Positions 1 to 10,192 of a stretch of 64,000 nt of DNA are shown here, in pieces. The DNA is taken from NCBI GenBank assembly GCA_032622095.1, contig CP136063.1, positions 28,460,987 to 28,524,986 of the forward strand, in the 5' to 3' direction. Made by a program: the position numbers and the translations under genes. Origin of the DNA: Siphonodentalium dalli (Eukaryota; Mollusca; Scaphopoda; Gadilida; Siphonodentaliidae). The notes beneath the pieces are model-generated. The model saw only the letters and a program-made list of their open reading frames with translations. It made no database searches and was not told the origin of the DNA. How positions within the stretch are numbered: position 1 is the first letter of the stretch; each line of letters begins with the position of its first letter.

Positions 1-231
1 AACATCTATTTGTGACAAAATTGCACAATATAATTTCTGGTCTCTGTTAACAGTACCCAACATACCATTGTTCGTTAGCTGAACAAACACACCTTTTTAA
101 ACCAGAAAATATTCGAAATACAATTAATATTAATCGATAGAAACATTTCCGGACAGGAGTCGTCGATTCAAATCTAATATTTTATACCCCGGTAACTATA
201 TAATACATGTTTACAAAGAGATAATCCACCT
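1..231 (-). mobile_element. TTAA-flanked element, copy A (cut by window edge)
   Basis: Reverse-oriented left part of the same element that is complete at 8995-9513 and 24593-25112. Its terminus reads ...GATAATCCACCT followed by TTAA at 232-235. The internal section with the 'GTTAACAGAGACCAG'-like stretch is present. The other end lies outside the window. Confidence 0.8.
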
Positions 232-235
232 TTAA

Positions 236-722
236 GGTAAAGGTATAGGTTACACACAACTAATTCAATAGAGTTATGCTTCCTGAAATTGTGTAGGGAA
301 ACTAGAATCAGATAAAAATCATTCCATGGCCACTGATTGATGCATTATGTTGACAATATAAATACATAAATAAATAATAAAATTAAGCTGCTGTACAAAA
401 AATGCATGCTGAATATTGTGTCTATTTGACCCCAAGTAGAACTTTGTGGTAGTGTGTTTTTATAGCTGTGAATTTACTGCGAACCTTCGGTAGTCAGGGA
501 AGCGGTGAAATTTGAATGGGAAAAAATACCGAAACCTGTCCGTTTCATGGTATGAATTTATCAGGCTTGAGACCCACTTCATGCTCAGTAAGAGGTTTTG
601 GTGCAAATAGGTCCAGTTTCAGCACAAATGATACATACGTTAGCGCATATCGGTAAATGAGTTATCTACCGTGACGTACTTCGCGAAATAACTTCCGGTT
701 GGTATATTACGAACCAGGAAGT
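236..722. other. Non-coding upstream stretch
   Basis: No gene or repeat recognised. It lies immediately upstream of the decayed SWIM/YqaJ gene and could hold its former promoter, but no promoter element can be defended. Confidence 0.5.
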
Positions 723-1330
723 ATGGCGTCAGAAATCGAAAACACAAAGAAAGCGAATGATATTATGGATAAAAACGACGACTTTGCAACGATGAAGAAG
801 TTATTTAAAAGGAATAGGACTTCCAATATTCGGAAATAAATCGGAATTGATTTTGAAAGGATAATTGGAGCGAAATTGTTGGATTTGGATCGTGTTTCTA
901 AACAGAAAAAGACAGAAGACGAAAATGACCTACGACGGGTTAGCGATCGTTTGTTGACGCCTCTTGGTGAGAATCTACCGGACCCTGGTGTACTGGTTAA
1001 TGGCTGGGAATTCGACTGCAAAACTGTTTCCGTGATTACACAAAAGGAACTGTACATTTATCTAGTTTTGAATCGTCAACGGACCTTTGATTACCGGGAA
1101 TTAAAAGCCAAAAAAAAAACTGCGAGCAAAAGTGTTCTACAATGATGGGCATGTGCAGAATGTGACATTTCACCCGGTCTCTGAGAACTGTACCCACTGT
1201 TTCATTAAGTGTGATTGTCTGCCATCAATTCCAACAAAAAATGCAAAGAAAACCCAGCTTACAAGAGCTGGGTCTGCCTGTCAAAATATACTGGACAAGT
1301 TAGTTCAGCTTGCTGTAACTGTGTTGCTGG
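723..1330 (+). pseudogene. SWIM/YqaJ-type protein, exon 1 (decayed)
   Basis: An ATG at 723 opens a frame broken by one TAA at 837-839 and two compensating slips in A-rich runs (near 1111-1119 and about 1235-1255). Taken piecewise it reads like the N-terminal part of the animal proteins that combine a SWIM zinc finger with a YqaJ exonuclease: ELKA, then YNDGHVQNV, CDCLPS, a KSWVCL-like motif and SSACCNCVAG, the CxC half of the SWIM finger. The last codon is split GG|C across a GTAAGT donor at 1331 and joins in frame to exon 2, which supplies CNH. The family's role in animals is not settled; its nuclease fold is shared with phage recombination exonucleases. The nonsense codon and slips make it a pseudogene, unless they are assembly errors. 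Confidence 0.75.
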
Positions 1331-2012
1331 GTAAGTTTACATTACTCTCATATTAAGTTCAATAGTACATTTTTTAAATTAATAATTTATCAGGTTGCAA
1401 GTGTTTACCGTTGCAGTGTCTGTATAATTCTAATTTACAGGTTGTTTATATGTACATGTATTCACCTTTAAGCGATGTCGCCAAAATAAATACAAGGCCA
1501 TGTACTGGTACTCATAGTTTTGTCATTGACATAAACAAGAAAAAATACATTCACCATTTTATATTCAAACCATTTGATGACTGAATAATAATCATTGATG
1601 AGTAGTTACTTCATCCCATGCATTCATTTGTTGGGATGTTCAGACAATACCGGTAAGCTGTTTTTTTTTAACTTAGAATATCATGTCTGTACATTCCTAC
1701 AAATGAATGAATGAGATTCCATAGACAAATTTCAAGGGTGTTTTGTATGCATGTTGTCTGCGTATATTATATTAACGTCTCTACATGTATAAAATAGTAA
1801 TAGAATATTCCATCTTTAATTTTTGGAAAGACAAAATATATTGGGAGCAGAGGGGAAGGTGGGGTTTAGAACATAATATTCATTTGTAATTTTGATAAAG
1901 TTTTTATCTCAATACATTGAAAGTGGATTTATTATTTAATTTGCAGATATTGTTGTGATATACATATGTACATGCCGTTGTTTTTTTTTAACAAAATTTA
2001 CTTTTATTGCAG
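1331..2012 (+). other. Intron of the SWIM/YqaJ gene
   Basis: Donor GTAAGT at 1331 and acceptor TTGCAG ending at 2012. The splice restores the SWIM zinc-finger frame (phase 2, codon GG|C). Nothing else recognised inside. Its last ~105 bases (from 1906) belong to the segment duplicated at 7182. Confidence 0.75.
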
Positions 2013-2350
2013 CAACGCTGAATGCTGTAACCATGTTGCAGCATTACTCTTCGCATTGGTCGATTTGAGTGAGAAACGGTCAACAGGAAAATTAGCTCCC
2101 ACATCAGCAGCCTGCTCATGGATAAAACCAAGGAAGAGAAGTCTATCCCCTCAAAAAGCCCAAAATATTTTCAAGAAGTTAAAAAAACCGACAACTGTGT
2201 CATAATCCAAAGAGTCAGCAGAAGAGATTGCTATTCAAAATATGCGAAAGGAAAATTTCCGACAAAAGCTTATTTCCTTTAATTCAAAGGCGGCATGGCT
2301 GCGAAATTTCAAAATGTCCGGGAATGATACTGAATGTTCGAAAACTTCAG

Positions 2351-4840
2351 GGGTGCTATTCACCAGCTGGGTTTATAATATAGTCCAGGTAGTTTTACGA
2401 GGCGACGCTCAATGCGAAGCTATCGGTGGGCATATCGATGGGAAGACATCGCCGCGCCATATAGGATTATCCAATCAAGGTGATTGGCGTCAATCGTAGA
2501 TTGACCACCGGTCACATAACCATGATGTGTGTAACAGTACACGTGTGTACACATTTCAACAATGAGCAACCGAGGAAAAGGACGTGGGGCAAAATATACC
2601 ACCGACGACATGGGGGGGGGGGGGTCTACAAATAAAATCCGTATATAGGGCCGGGGTGGGTGGGTGATCCAGTCCAGAGGCCGAAACAATCGTGCTTGTA
2701 ATTTTTTTTCCAAAATGGGTTTTTTTCAAACAATTTACAAGTACTGACCATGTAATGTTGTTTGTAAGCATGTTAGTATCATGTTTGTTGGCATATGGCT
2801 ATATAGACAGCTATAGTGATTATTTAGCCCCAGATTTAGCAACATTCTGGATTTCACAGGATCCCGTCCAACTTCTCAGTGGAAAACCGTAATTTAGTAA
2901 AAAAAATTAATGTATTACCCAGTTGTATTACCCGAATAAAACAGGGGGGGGGGGGGGTCCGAAAAAAAATTCAGGCACATATGGCATTTTTTCCCTTTCG
3001 ATCATTTTTTTGTACCCACCCACCCCCACCGCCAATTTTTTTTCCGTTTTCGGCAGTTTTTTCCGACCATTTTTTGACACCCACCCCCCTTTTAACACTA
3101 AAACAGAGATTTGCGGGGGGAAATTCACTGTAAACAGCTGTATATGAATTTCTGTCCATACTATTTATCATGGATGTTAACATGGACATGTAAATAGGAA
3201 TGAGTCATTTTGAGGTCATTCGGCAAAAAAAACATGGCTGCCAGCGGCCATCTTGGATTTCAAAATTTGCAACAAAATACAACACGATAACTGCCTGCAG
3301 TCAGTTTACAGTTAGAATTACATTATTTCTCTCATTCAAAGTGGGTTTGAAGCCCAACTCATTGCCAAAACACTAAAAAACAAGCAGGAATGTTTTTTTT
3401 AGTTGCGGAAAAAATTGTTTGTTGGTGGCTTTGACCACCCACCCACCCCGGCATACGTGCCGGAATTTTTTTTTTCACCCCCCCCCCCCCCCCCTGAATA
3501 AAAGTAATAAAATAAAAAAATACTGTATCTACAACAAATACTACATAGTGAATACTCAATGATGACTAGATTATAAATGTGTTTACGGATGGAAACAAGT
3601 TGGTAGCTCTGGTATGCATCGACAGGCAAAACCTGTGATATGCAGTAATATCTGCATACATCCTACCCGTATCATTCAGGTCTATCACCATACCAAACCA
3701 CGTCAAAATTCCGAGTCGACAACCGACACTTCAACTTATATGGCAAACACTTTGTACGGATTGAATTTCATAAACAGGGCCCATGGATAACTCTGGTAGT
3801 ATTGGTACTCACAATCCGTGATATTGTGCATATTCGTTCCCCATTTCTGGTCCGTCATATGTCATAGAGCATCAAAATATGACAACCGACTCTTGAGTTA
3901 TGATGTAACATGTTTGTACGGACGGACGCACGGACGGCTCGAGAGTCAACTATTTACCCACCGACTAATATCGGGGGTAGAGTAACCATATATCTATGTG
4001 TATACCTAACCAAAACAATTCCCCTCCTCACCCACCCCGGTGGATAAGACTAAAGAGTTCTTTGATCATGCACAAATAATTGTAGAACCCCTGACCTGTT
4101 TACCACTATTTACACTGGCCAGTGTTCTCTGTCAGACTAAACACGCTCGATATATTAAGGCTATAATGCGGCCTAGGTCAATTTGTGACATACAGTGTAC
4201 CTACACAATGCTTTATTATTGTTGTTAGATACTGGAAACACCTGGAAATACAGTTTATTTTTCGTTTTTCTGACCTGTGCTTTGCCGATTAAGGGTGTTA
4301 TTGCTTGAGTCTTAATTTTACACACTTTGCACCAAAAAAGGATAGTGGAATTGGGATTTAAAGGCAGTTAACACGGCTAAATAGTCACTATAGCTGTCTA
4401 TATAGCCATATGCCAACAAACATGATACTAACATGCTTACAAACAACATTACATGGTCAGTACTTGTAATTGTTTGAAAAAAAAACCATTTTGGAGAAAA
4501 ACATTACAAGCACGATTGTTTCGGCCTCTGGACCACCCACCCACCCCGGCCCTTTATACGGATTTTTTTGTAGACCCCCTCATGTCGTCGGTGGTATAAT
4601 TTGCCCCACGTCCTTTTCCTCGGTTGCTCATTGTTGAAATGTGTACAAACGTGTACTGTTACACGCAGCATGTTTATGTGACCGGTGGTCAATCTATGAT
4701 TGACGCCAATCACCTTGATTGGATAATCCTATATGGCGCGGCGATGTCTTCCCATCGATGTCCACCGATAGCTTCGCATTGAGCGTCGCCTCGTAAAACT
4801 ACCTGGACTATATTATAAACCAAGCCGGTGAATAGCACCC
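2351..4840. mobile_element. 2.5-kb DNA transposon with ~465-bp inverted termini, 3-bp target duplication
   Basis: Termini are GGGTGCTATTCACC (2351) and GGTGAATAGCACCC (ending 4840). The inverted match runs inward to about 2827 on the left and 4377 on the right. CAG is duplicated at 2348-2350 and 4841-4843; the uninterrupted paralogue at 7621-7631 reads CTTCAGATGTG, one CAG, which is an empty site. The middle (about 2830-4376) holds poly-G/poly-C and T-rich stretches and no transposase, so the copy is non-autonomous. GGG-starting termini with a 3-bp duplication resemble PIF/Harbinger, but the superfamily cannot be assigned. Confidence 0.85.
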
Positions 4841-4931
4841 CAGATGTGTTGTTAACAGAACTGCATCATGTACTTTTTTTCTATGCAGATCATATTGATC
4901 TGAGGAGTTCCGACTGTGTCATTACGTTCAA

Positions 4932-5045
4932 GAATTACATGGATTCTTTAACATTGACAGCTGATGACTGAATTACATGGATTCTTTAACATTGACAGCT
5001 GATGACTGAATTACATGGATTCTTCAACATTGACAGCTGATGACT
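4932..5045 (+). repeat. 38-bp minisatellite, 3 units
   Basis: Three head-to-tail copies of a 38-bp unit starting GAATTACATGGATTC. The length is not a multiple of three, so expansion alone shifts the reading frame of the surrounding gene. The paralogue at 7716 has four units. Confidence 0.9.
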
Positions 5046-5063
5046 GCACTAAAATAGCTGTAT

Positions 5064-6453
5064 TTCACTGTATAAAGGCGCTCCGAAACCTAAAGAGTCA
5101 TTTGACAGTTACAGGGCAATAACTCTACTTCCAGTTCTCTACAAATTATTTGAACGAGTTATACTATCACCCTTGAAACAAAACGTTCCATATTCTATTG
5201 CGGTTCACCCCCTACAAAATGGGTTCCAGCAGAATATTAGTTGCATGGCAACATCATATTTGGTGCAAGAATGTGTCTCATATACATCACAGAACCACAG
5301 CAAATTATTTGCATGTTTCTTGGGTGTATGGAAGGCATTTGATACCGTGTGGATAAATGGCCTACTGTTCAAACTCATTCAACGTAATATCCAGGGAAAA
5401 AGTCTTAGAATAATTCATAATCTCCTAACTGGAATGAAATGTTCACTTATATACAACGGATATCAATCAAAATGGATTGACGTACTTCATGGAGCCCGAC
5501 AGGGGGGTACCCTCTCCCCGATTTTTTACACCATCTACATTGACCAGTTACTGTGGGATCTTGAGCGGGCGGCATGTGGTCTGAAAATAGGTGGCATTAA
5601 TTTATGTTCACCAACTCATGCAGATGATATGTTGTTAATGTCGTTAACTCCAACTGGGTTACAATCACTCTGCCCAATTTGCAGTTCATACAGCTCTACT
5701 TGGCGCTACAAATACAATGCATCAAAGAGTTACACAATAGTCTTCAATGAATCAAAAGCCGACCACTCTGGATCTCACAGGAAATGGACTCTTGGTCGAA
5801 ACGAAATGACCGAAGTTACCTCCGTCACTCACTTAGGCATTCCTATAGATAAATTCAAATTCGCGTCATCCCTAGTAGATGAGGTATGCACCAAGATAAG
5901 AGGAACATTTTTTATGTTGTCAAATGCAGGTATGTACGCAGGCGGCCTAACACCTGTGAGCTCAGTAAAGCTTTACAAGTCTATTGTATTACCAAGAGGT
6001 CTATATGGAACAGAACTCATCACTGATATCACTAATACTGATAAGCTTAAACTTGAACGCATTCACCGATTTTGCTTAAAACGTATTCAGAGTTTGCATC
6101 CCCAGACCCGCACGGCTATGGTAGAGGGGTTGCTTGGTATCCAGTCACTCAGTTACTTCATAACCAAACGCAGGCTGTCTTTGTATCGCTCATTATGCAA
6201 TATGAGTAGTGACAAGGCTACGAAGCAACTTTTTTACTATCGCACATCTGAATCTCACTTCGCACAGGGGAGTCCTTTCATTAGAAAAGTTGAATCAGAC
6301 CTTAAGGATCTGACGATTGCTCACTTGTATGAGGAATTTTCATCAGAAGCAAAAGTAGCTAATAAACACCATTGGAAGTCCCTGGTCAACAACGCAATGA
6401 TGTCCAACTCTAGAAACGAACGAATGGCAACACCTTGTATCAACACAGAGTGA
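5064..6453 (+). pseudogene. Non-LTR reverse transcriptase, inactive
   Basis: The normal role is target-primed reverse transcription of the element's own RNA. Visible motifs: the palm motif FLGVWKAFDTVW, then GARQGGTLSP, the catalytic box HADDMLL, and a thumb/linker with LGIPIDK and VLPRGLYGTEL. The aspartate expected in FLD is glycine and the YADD tyrosine is histidine, so activity is unlikely. The N-terminal domains, including any endonuclease, are missing through 5' truncation. The frame closes at 6453 and the family C-terminus continues in another frame. Confidence 0.85.
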
Positions 6454-6490
6454 CTTCGGTCGTTTCGCTACCGTCCAAACAAACCTGCAC

Positions 6491-6889
6491 ATGTCCCACC
6501 TTTGGAAAGCATGCCACAAATACCCCAGACACAAGAAATTTTACTTCCTCATTGTGCAATTACTATGCATGTTGAAATTCGTTGAGGACGTTGTGTGCAT
6601 AAGATGTGGGGCAACTTATAATGATACCGTGAATCATGTTTTTAACGACTGTTCTTCTCTGGTAGACTCAAGAAATGACACATGGTATCGTTTCCTCTCA
6701 CATTTTCACGTAGACTGTTATATGTGCATTGATAATCTCCCGGTGGACAAACAAATGCTCATGTTCATTGCGTATATCCCAAATTCTCTCCATGGCATCG
6801 CTGATGATGTCCTGGAGATTGTCGATTTTATGGTGAGAGAAGCCGCTCAAATCTGGTACCTTTGGATGTTCGGGGATAATAAACATTAG
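6491..6889 (+). pseudogene. LINE C-terminal zinc-knuckle segment
   Basis: Continuation of the same LINE polyprotein after a frameshift. It carries CIRCGATYNDTVNHVFNDC, a C-x2-C...H...C pattern commonly found after the reverse transcriptase of non-LTR elements, and ends in a tryptophan-rich tail (AAQIWYLWMF). It has no separate role. Confidence 0.7.
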
Positions 6890-7181
6890 TTCATTATAAT
6901 GTTCCCCATAGTTCATTCCTTCTCTAACCATCACTGCGTTGATATTTTCCATCGTGTAATCGTGTACGTGTATATGCGCATGTTTACGGTTTTCAGGCCA
7001 CTATATATGTGTGTGTCCAATTATATTAATGTCTTGTGTCTCTGTGTTTGTACATAATTGTTTGTGCATGGAATATTTGTGTAATTCCTTATTTATATTC
7101 TACGTATTTTGCTTTATTATATATTGACTCTTCAGAAATGGAGGAATAAAAGATATATATAAGTCTCTTTCTGAAATGGAA

Positions 7182-7882
7182 ATCTCAATACATTGAAAGT
7201 GGATTTATTATTTAATTTGCAGATATTGTTGTGATATACATATGTACATGCCGTTGTTTTTTTTTAACAAAATTTACTTTTATTGCAGCAACGCTGAATG
7301 CTGTAACCATGTTGCAGCATTACTCTTCGCATTGGTCGATTTGAGTGAGAAACGGTCAACAGGAAAATTAGCTCCCACATCAGCAGCCTGCTCATGGATA
7401 AAACCAAGGAAGAGAAGTCTATCCCCTCAAAAAGCCCAAAATATTTTCAAGAAGTTAAAAAAAAAGACAACTGTGTCATAATCCAAAGAGTCAGCAGAAG
7501 AGATTGCTATTCAAAATATGCGAAAGGAAAATTTCCGACAAAAGCTTATTTCCTTTAATTCAAAGGCGGCATGGCTGCGAAATTTCAAAATGTCCGGGAA
7601 TGATACTGAATGTTCGAAAACTTCAGATGTGTTGTTAACAGAACTGCATCATGTACTTTTTTTTCTATGCAGATCATATTGATCTGAGGAGTTCCGACTG
7701 TGTGATTACGTTCAAGAATTACATGGATTCTTTAACATTGACAGCTGATGAGTGAATTACATGGATTCTTTAACATTGACAGCTGATGACTGAATTACAT
7801 GGATTCTTCAACATTGACAGCTGATGACTGAATTACATGGATTCTTCAACATTGACAGCTGATGACTGCACTAAAATAGCTG
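7182..7882 (+). repeat. Right copy of the ~0.7-kb direct duplication
   Basis: Nearly identical to 1906-5060 without its transposon. It carries the empty CAG site at 7624-7626 and one extra 38-bp unit. Sequence beyond 7882 continues the gene, so left copy, LINE and right copy are arranged like an insertion with its target duplication. Confidence 0.9.
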
Positions 7883-8383
7883 AAGCAACATGTGGTCAGT
7901 CATCCAACAAAATTTGACATCATGTGCGTAAAGGTAGATTAACGTCATCGTGTGCGTAAAGGTAGATTAACGTCATAAACATTCGGTCAAATATCAAGGA
8001 GATTGTCGACCACTGAACCCGATAATCTTGTCAAGTATCTGCTCGGTTATGTTCCTGAGTATACAGGCAATGCCATAGAACATGGCCTGCGATATGAAGG
8101 TGCAGCCAGGGACTGTTATGTTTTGGTATCCAGAGATATCCATCCACCACTGTTAGTTGAGGAGTGTGGGTTTGTAATAAGTCATAAACTCCCTTATCTT
8201 GGATCCAGTTCTGATGGGTTAGTTGGATGCGCTCATTGTGAACATAAAAAAGGGTTGTTAGAAATCAAATGCCCTTATGCATTCAGAGACGTTATGCCTC
8301 AAGAGGCTTCAAAAACATCATCATTTTGTTGTAATTTGGTAAACAACAAGCCAACATTGGGAAGATGTTTTGGTCAAACTTAG
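7289..8383 (+). pseudogene. SWIM/YqaJ-type protein, exon 2 right copy with YqaJ nuclease domain
   Basis: Repeats the SWIM half (NAECCNHVAALLF) with the shared TAA at 7479-7481, then runs past the duplication into the YqaJ domain. TCGQSSNKI is followed by TGA where the family has Trp, then HHVRKGRLTSS, then a 28-bp tandem duplication (about 7922-7977). From 8003 the frame is open: HGLRYEGAARDCY, LGSSSDGLVGC and GLLEIKCPYAF. The Asp of SSDG and the Glu/Lys of LEIKC match the PD-(D/E)xK nuclease core. The domain breaks off at about 8365, before its usual C-terminal half. Clearly non-functional as it stands. Confidence 0.8.
7716..7867 (+). repeat. 38-bp minisatellite, 4 units
   Basis: Same unit as 4932-5045, with four copies. 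Confidence 0.9.
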
Positions 8384-8642
8384 GATGTTTTGTGTAGAGG
8401 GGTTGTTGCCTGAATTATTTTCAGAACGTGTAAGGCGTGGGATTCCACTTCATTCAAAATAAATGTTTTGATAATAAGTTCAACACAAATGTACATGTTC
8501 AGTATGGTACAGCCTAACACTGTTGGACTTTGTATCTAAACATCCCTATAAATGAATGGGAATTCCTAGATAAAGCTCAGGATTATGTTGGTCAATCACA
8601 AGCGCTATACAGTATACAAGCTTATGTGATGTACATGTAAAT

Positions 8643-8728
8643 CTAGATCATGCCATGAATCTCTACTAATGCTAACGCCCGTAACGTTACGGGCGTTAGC
8701 ATTAGTAGAGATTCATAGCATGATCTAG
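8643..8728. repeat. 86-bp palindrome with no loop
   Basis: Two 43-base arms meet at GTAAC|GTTAC with a single mismatch (C/T ten to eleven bases from the outer edge). No gene overlaps it. The surrounding ~250 bases on each side (8384-8642, 8729-8962) show nothing else. Confidence 0.95.
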
Positions 8729-8964
8729 TGTAAATCCAGTCACCAGTGGCTTTATACATGCACAAATTTGAAATACACTCTTTGTGTGAGTTTATATAGA
8801 CTTTAGCACAGAACCAATGGGATTACATATATGTATTAAAAAATAAACAACTACATATCCACTTCAGGAATAAAAGTTTTATTTTGAACTAATTCAGAAA
8901 CAAAATTAACTTTCATGTGACACAACCAGTTATGAAAAGTAATTAACAGACATCTGTAGATGTA

Positions 8965-9686
8965 CAGTAATGCCCAAAGTAATTGACCACTTAAAGGTGG
9001 ATTATCTCTTTGTAAACATGTATTATATAGTTACCGGGGTATTAAATATCAGATTTGAATCGAAGACTCCTGTCCGGAAAAGCTTCTATCGATTAATATC
9101 AATTTTATTTCGAATATTTTCTGGTCTAAAGCGTGTTTTGTTCAGCTAACGAACAATAGTGGTTACTGTTAACAGAGACCAGAAATTTTATTGTACAATT
9201 TTGTCACAAATAAACGTTAATTACACTAATTATCGCTTATATATGTAGAACAAAACAATACAAACAATCAAATCTGGGACATTTTACTTTTGGTGCGTAG
9301 CCATAGGAACAGTCCAGTGCTCTATATCGCAATATGGTATCATCCGAATGGTCTGTTCTAAAAATAGCAACATGAACTGTCCCGATTTAATATTCAAAAT
9401 AAAATCAATATTAATTGATAGAAGCTTTTCTGGACAGGGGTCTTCAGTTCATATCTATTATTTTACACCCACGCAACTATTTAAAATTTGTTATTTAAAG
9501 AGATAATCCATCTTTAACCACAGCAGAATTGTGGGTAATTTTTCAGGATTTAGTCAGAAAAAAGGCTTGTTGCCATTCATCGGAAAGCTCTCGATGCATG
9601 ACAATAAGCCATATTTCCAACTAAATCAAGAAAAATTTCCCATAATTATGCTGTGGTTAAGTGGTCAATTACTTTGGGCATTACTG
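8965..9686. mobile_element. Tc1/mariner-type MITE, interrupted by a TTAA element
   Basis: Inverted termini of about 48 bases start CAGTAATGCCCAAAG and end CTTTGGGCATTACTG, flanked by TA at 8963-8964 and 9687-9688. Without the inserted element the MITE is about 199 bp. CAGT-starting termini with a TA duplication are characteristic of Tc1/mariner derivatives. No coding capacity. Confidence 0.85.
8995..9513 (+). mobile_element. TTAA-flanked element, copy B (complete, 519 bp)
   Basis: TTAA at 8991-8994 and 9514-9517; termini AGGTGGATTATCTC and GAGATAATCCATCT. The imperfect inverted arms are about 125 bases, each with a GAAGACTCCTGTCCGG-like stretch, around a ~270-base unique centre. The host MITE's other arm reads GACCACTTAACCACAG on its complement, which is the intact target, so TTAA is the target duplication. 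A TTAA target suggests piggyBac-type mobilisation; no transposase is present. Confidence 0.88.
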
Positions 9687-9688
9687 TA

Positions 9689-10192
9689 TTTGCATAGTAC
9701 AAATATATGCTTGTTATTTGTTTTTTCCATTTGCCAATTTAATGTGTATATTCTTGCCATTGTTTTCAATAATAAACATCATGACAAAGCAGTAATCAAC
9801 AATGTAATAAAACCTTGCACCATGTACTATTATTGTATTACAGTACATAAATTACATGTACATGTATGTAATATTGTTTCATCTGCATCAACTTCAAAAA
9901 GCAGATTTGCTAAATTGAGAAATGCCGACACCTTGGGACAAAGACATTATTAACATTTAACTCAAGATACCCGCGTTTCTTGCTTTAGTAAAAGGCATAC
10001 TAGTACATTAGATATTTATTTGAATGATACTTTCTGGAGTATTGATCATCAAGCCCACATTTCTCTGCCATGCCCATGTTATTATGAGCAGGTGTCAAAG
10101 TGCAATTGCCCCAAAATTCTGATGGACTCTGTCATTTTACCCTTTATAAAAAGTTTCATAACATGGAGATAAAAACAAATGTGTTCACTAAA
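9689..10192. other. Non-coding stretch
   Basis: No gene or repeat recognised between the MITE and the 3' end of the transposase pseudogene. Open frames here lack any family resemblance. Confidence 0.5.

Larger units (their letters stand above)
1906..5060 (+). repeat. Left copy of a ~0.66-kb direct duplication flanking a LINE
   Basis: Apart from the transposon at 2351-4840, this segment (662 bases) is nearly identical to 7182-7882. The match starts at ATCTCAATAC (1906/7182) and ends at AAAATAGCTG (5060/7882). Differences: the transposon insertion here, one fewer 38-bp minisatellite unit here, and a few substitutions. Confidence 0.9.
2013..5060 (+). pseudogene. SWIM/YqaJ-type protein, exon 2, left copy (interrupted)
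   Basis: Begins after the AG at 2011-2012 with NAECCNHVAALLF, the CxH half of the SWIM finger, then SAACSWIKPRKRSLSP, a stretch typical of this family. A TAA at 2203-2205 stops the frame, and the same stop is in the right copy, so the gene was dead before the duplication. The frame resumes (SKESAEEIA...) up to 2347, is split by the DNA transposon 2351-4840, and continues from 4844 (ELHHVLFFYADHIDL...) until the LINE starts at 5061. Confidence 0.75.
5061..7181 (+). mobile_element. 5'-truncated LINE (LINE-1 of window)
   Basis: Starts abruptly inside the reverse transcriptase (SYRAITLLPVLYKLFERV) and ends with an A/T-rich 3' end containing AATAAA near 7145. It lies precisely between the two direct copies 1906-5060 and 7182-7882. 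No long poly-A tail. The non-LTR clade is not assigned. Confidence 0.85.

Noticed and set aside
2878-3629. Several overlapping frames in poly-G/poly-C sequence
   Set aside because: Homopolymer-driven reading frames inside the 2.5-kb transposon, mutually overlapping on both strands.
9531-9953. 140-codon plus-strand frame
   Set aside because: Starts inside the MITE and runs through its inverted terminus; no family resemblance.
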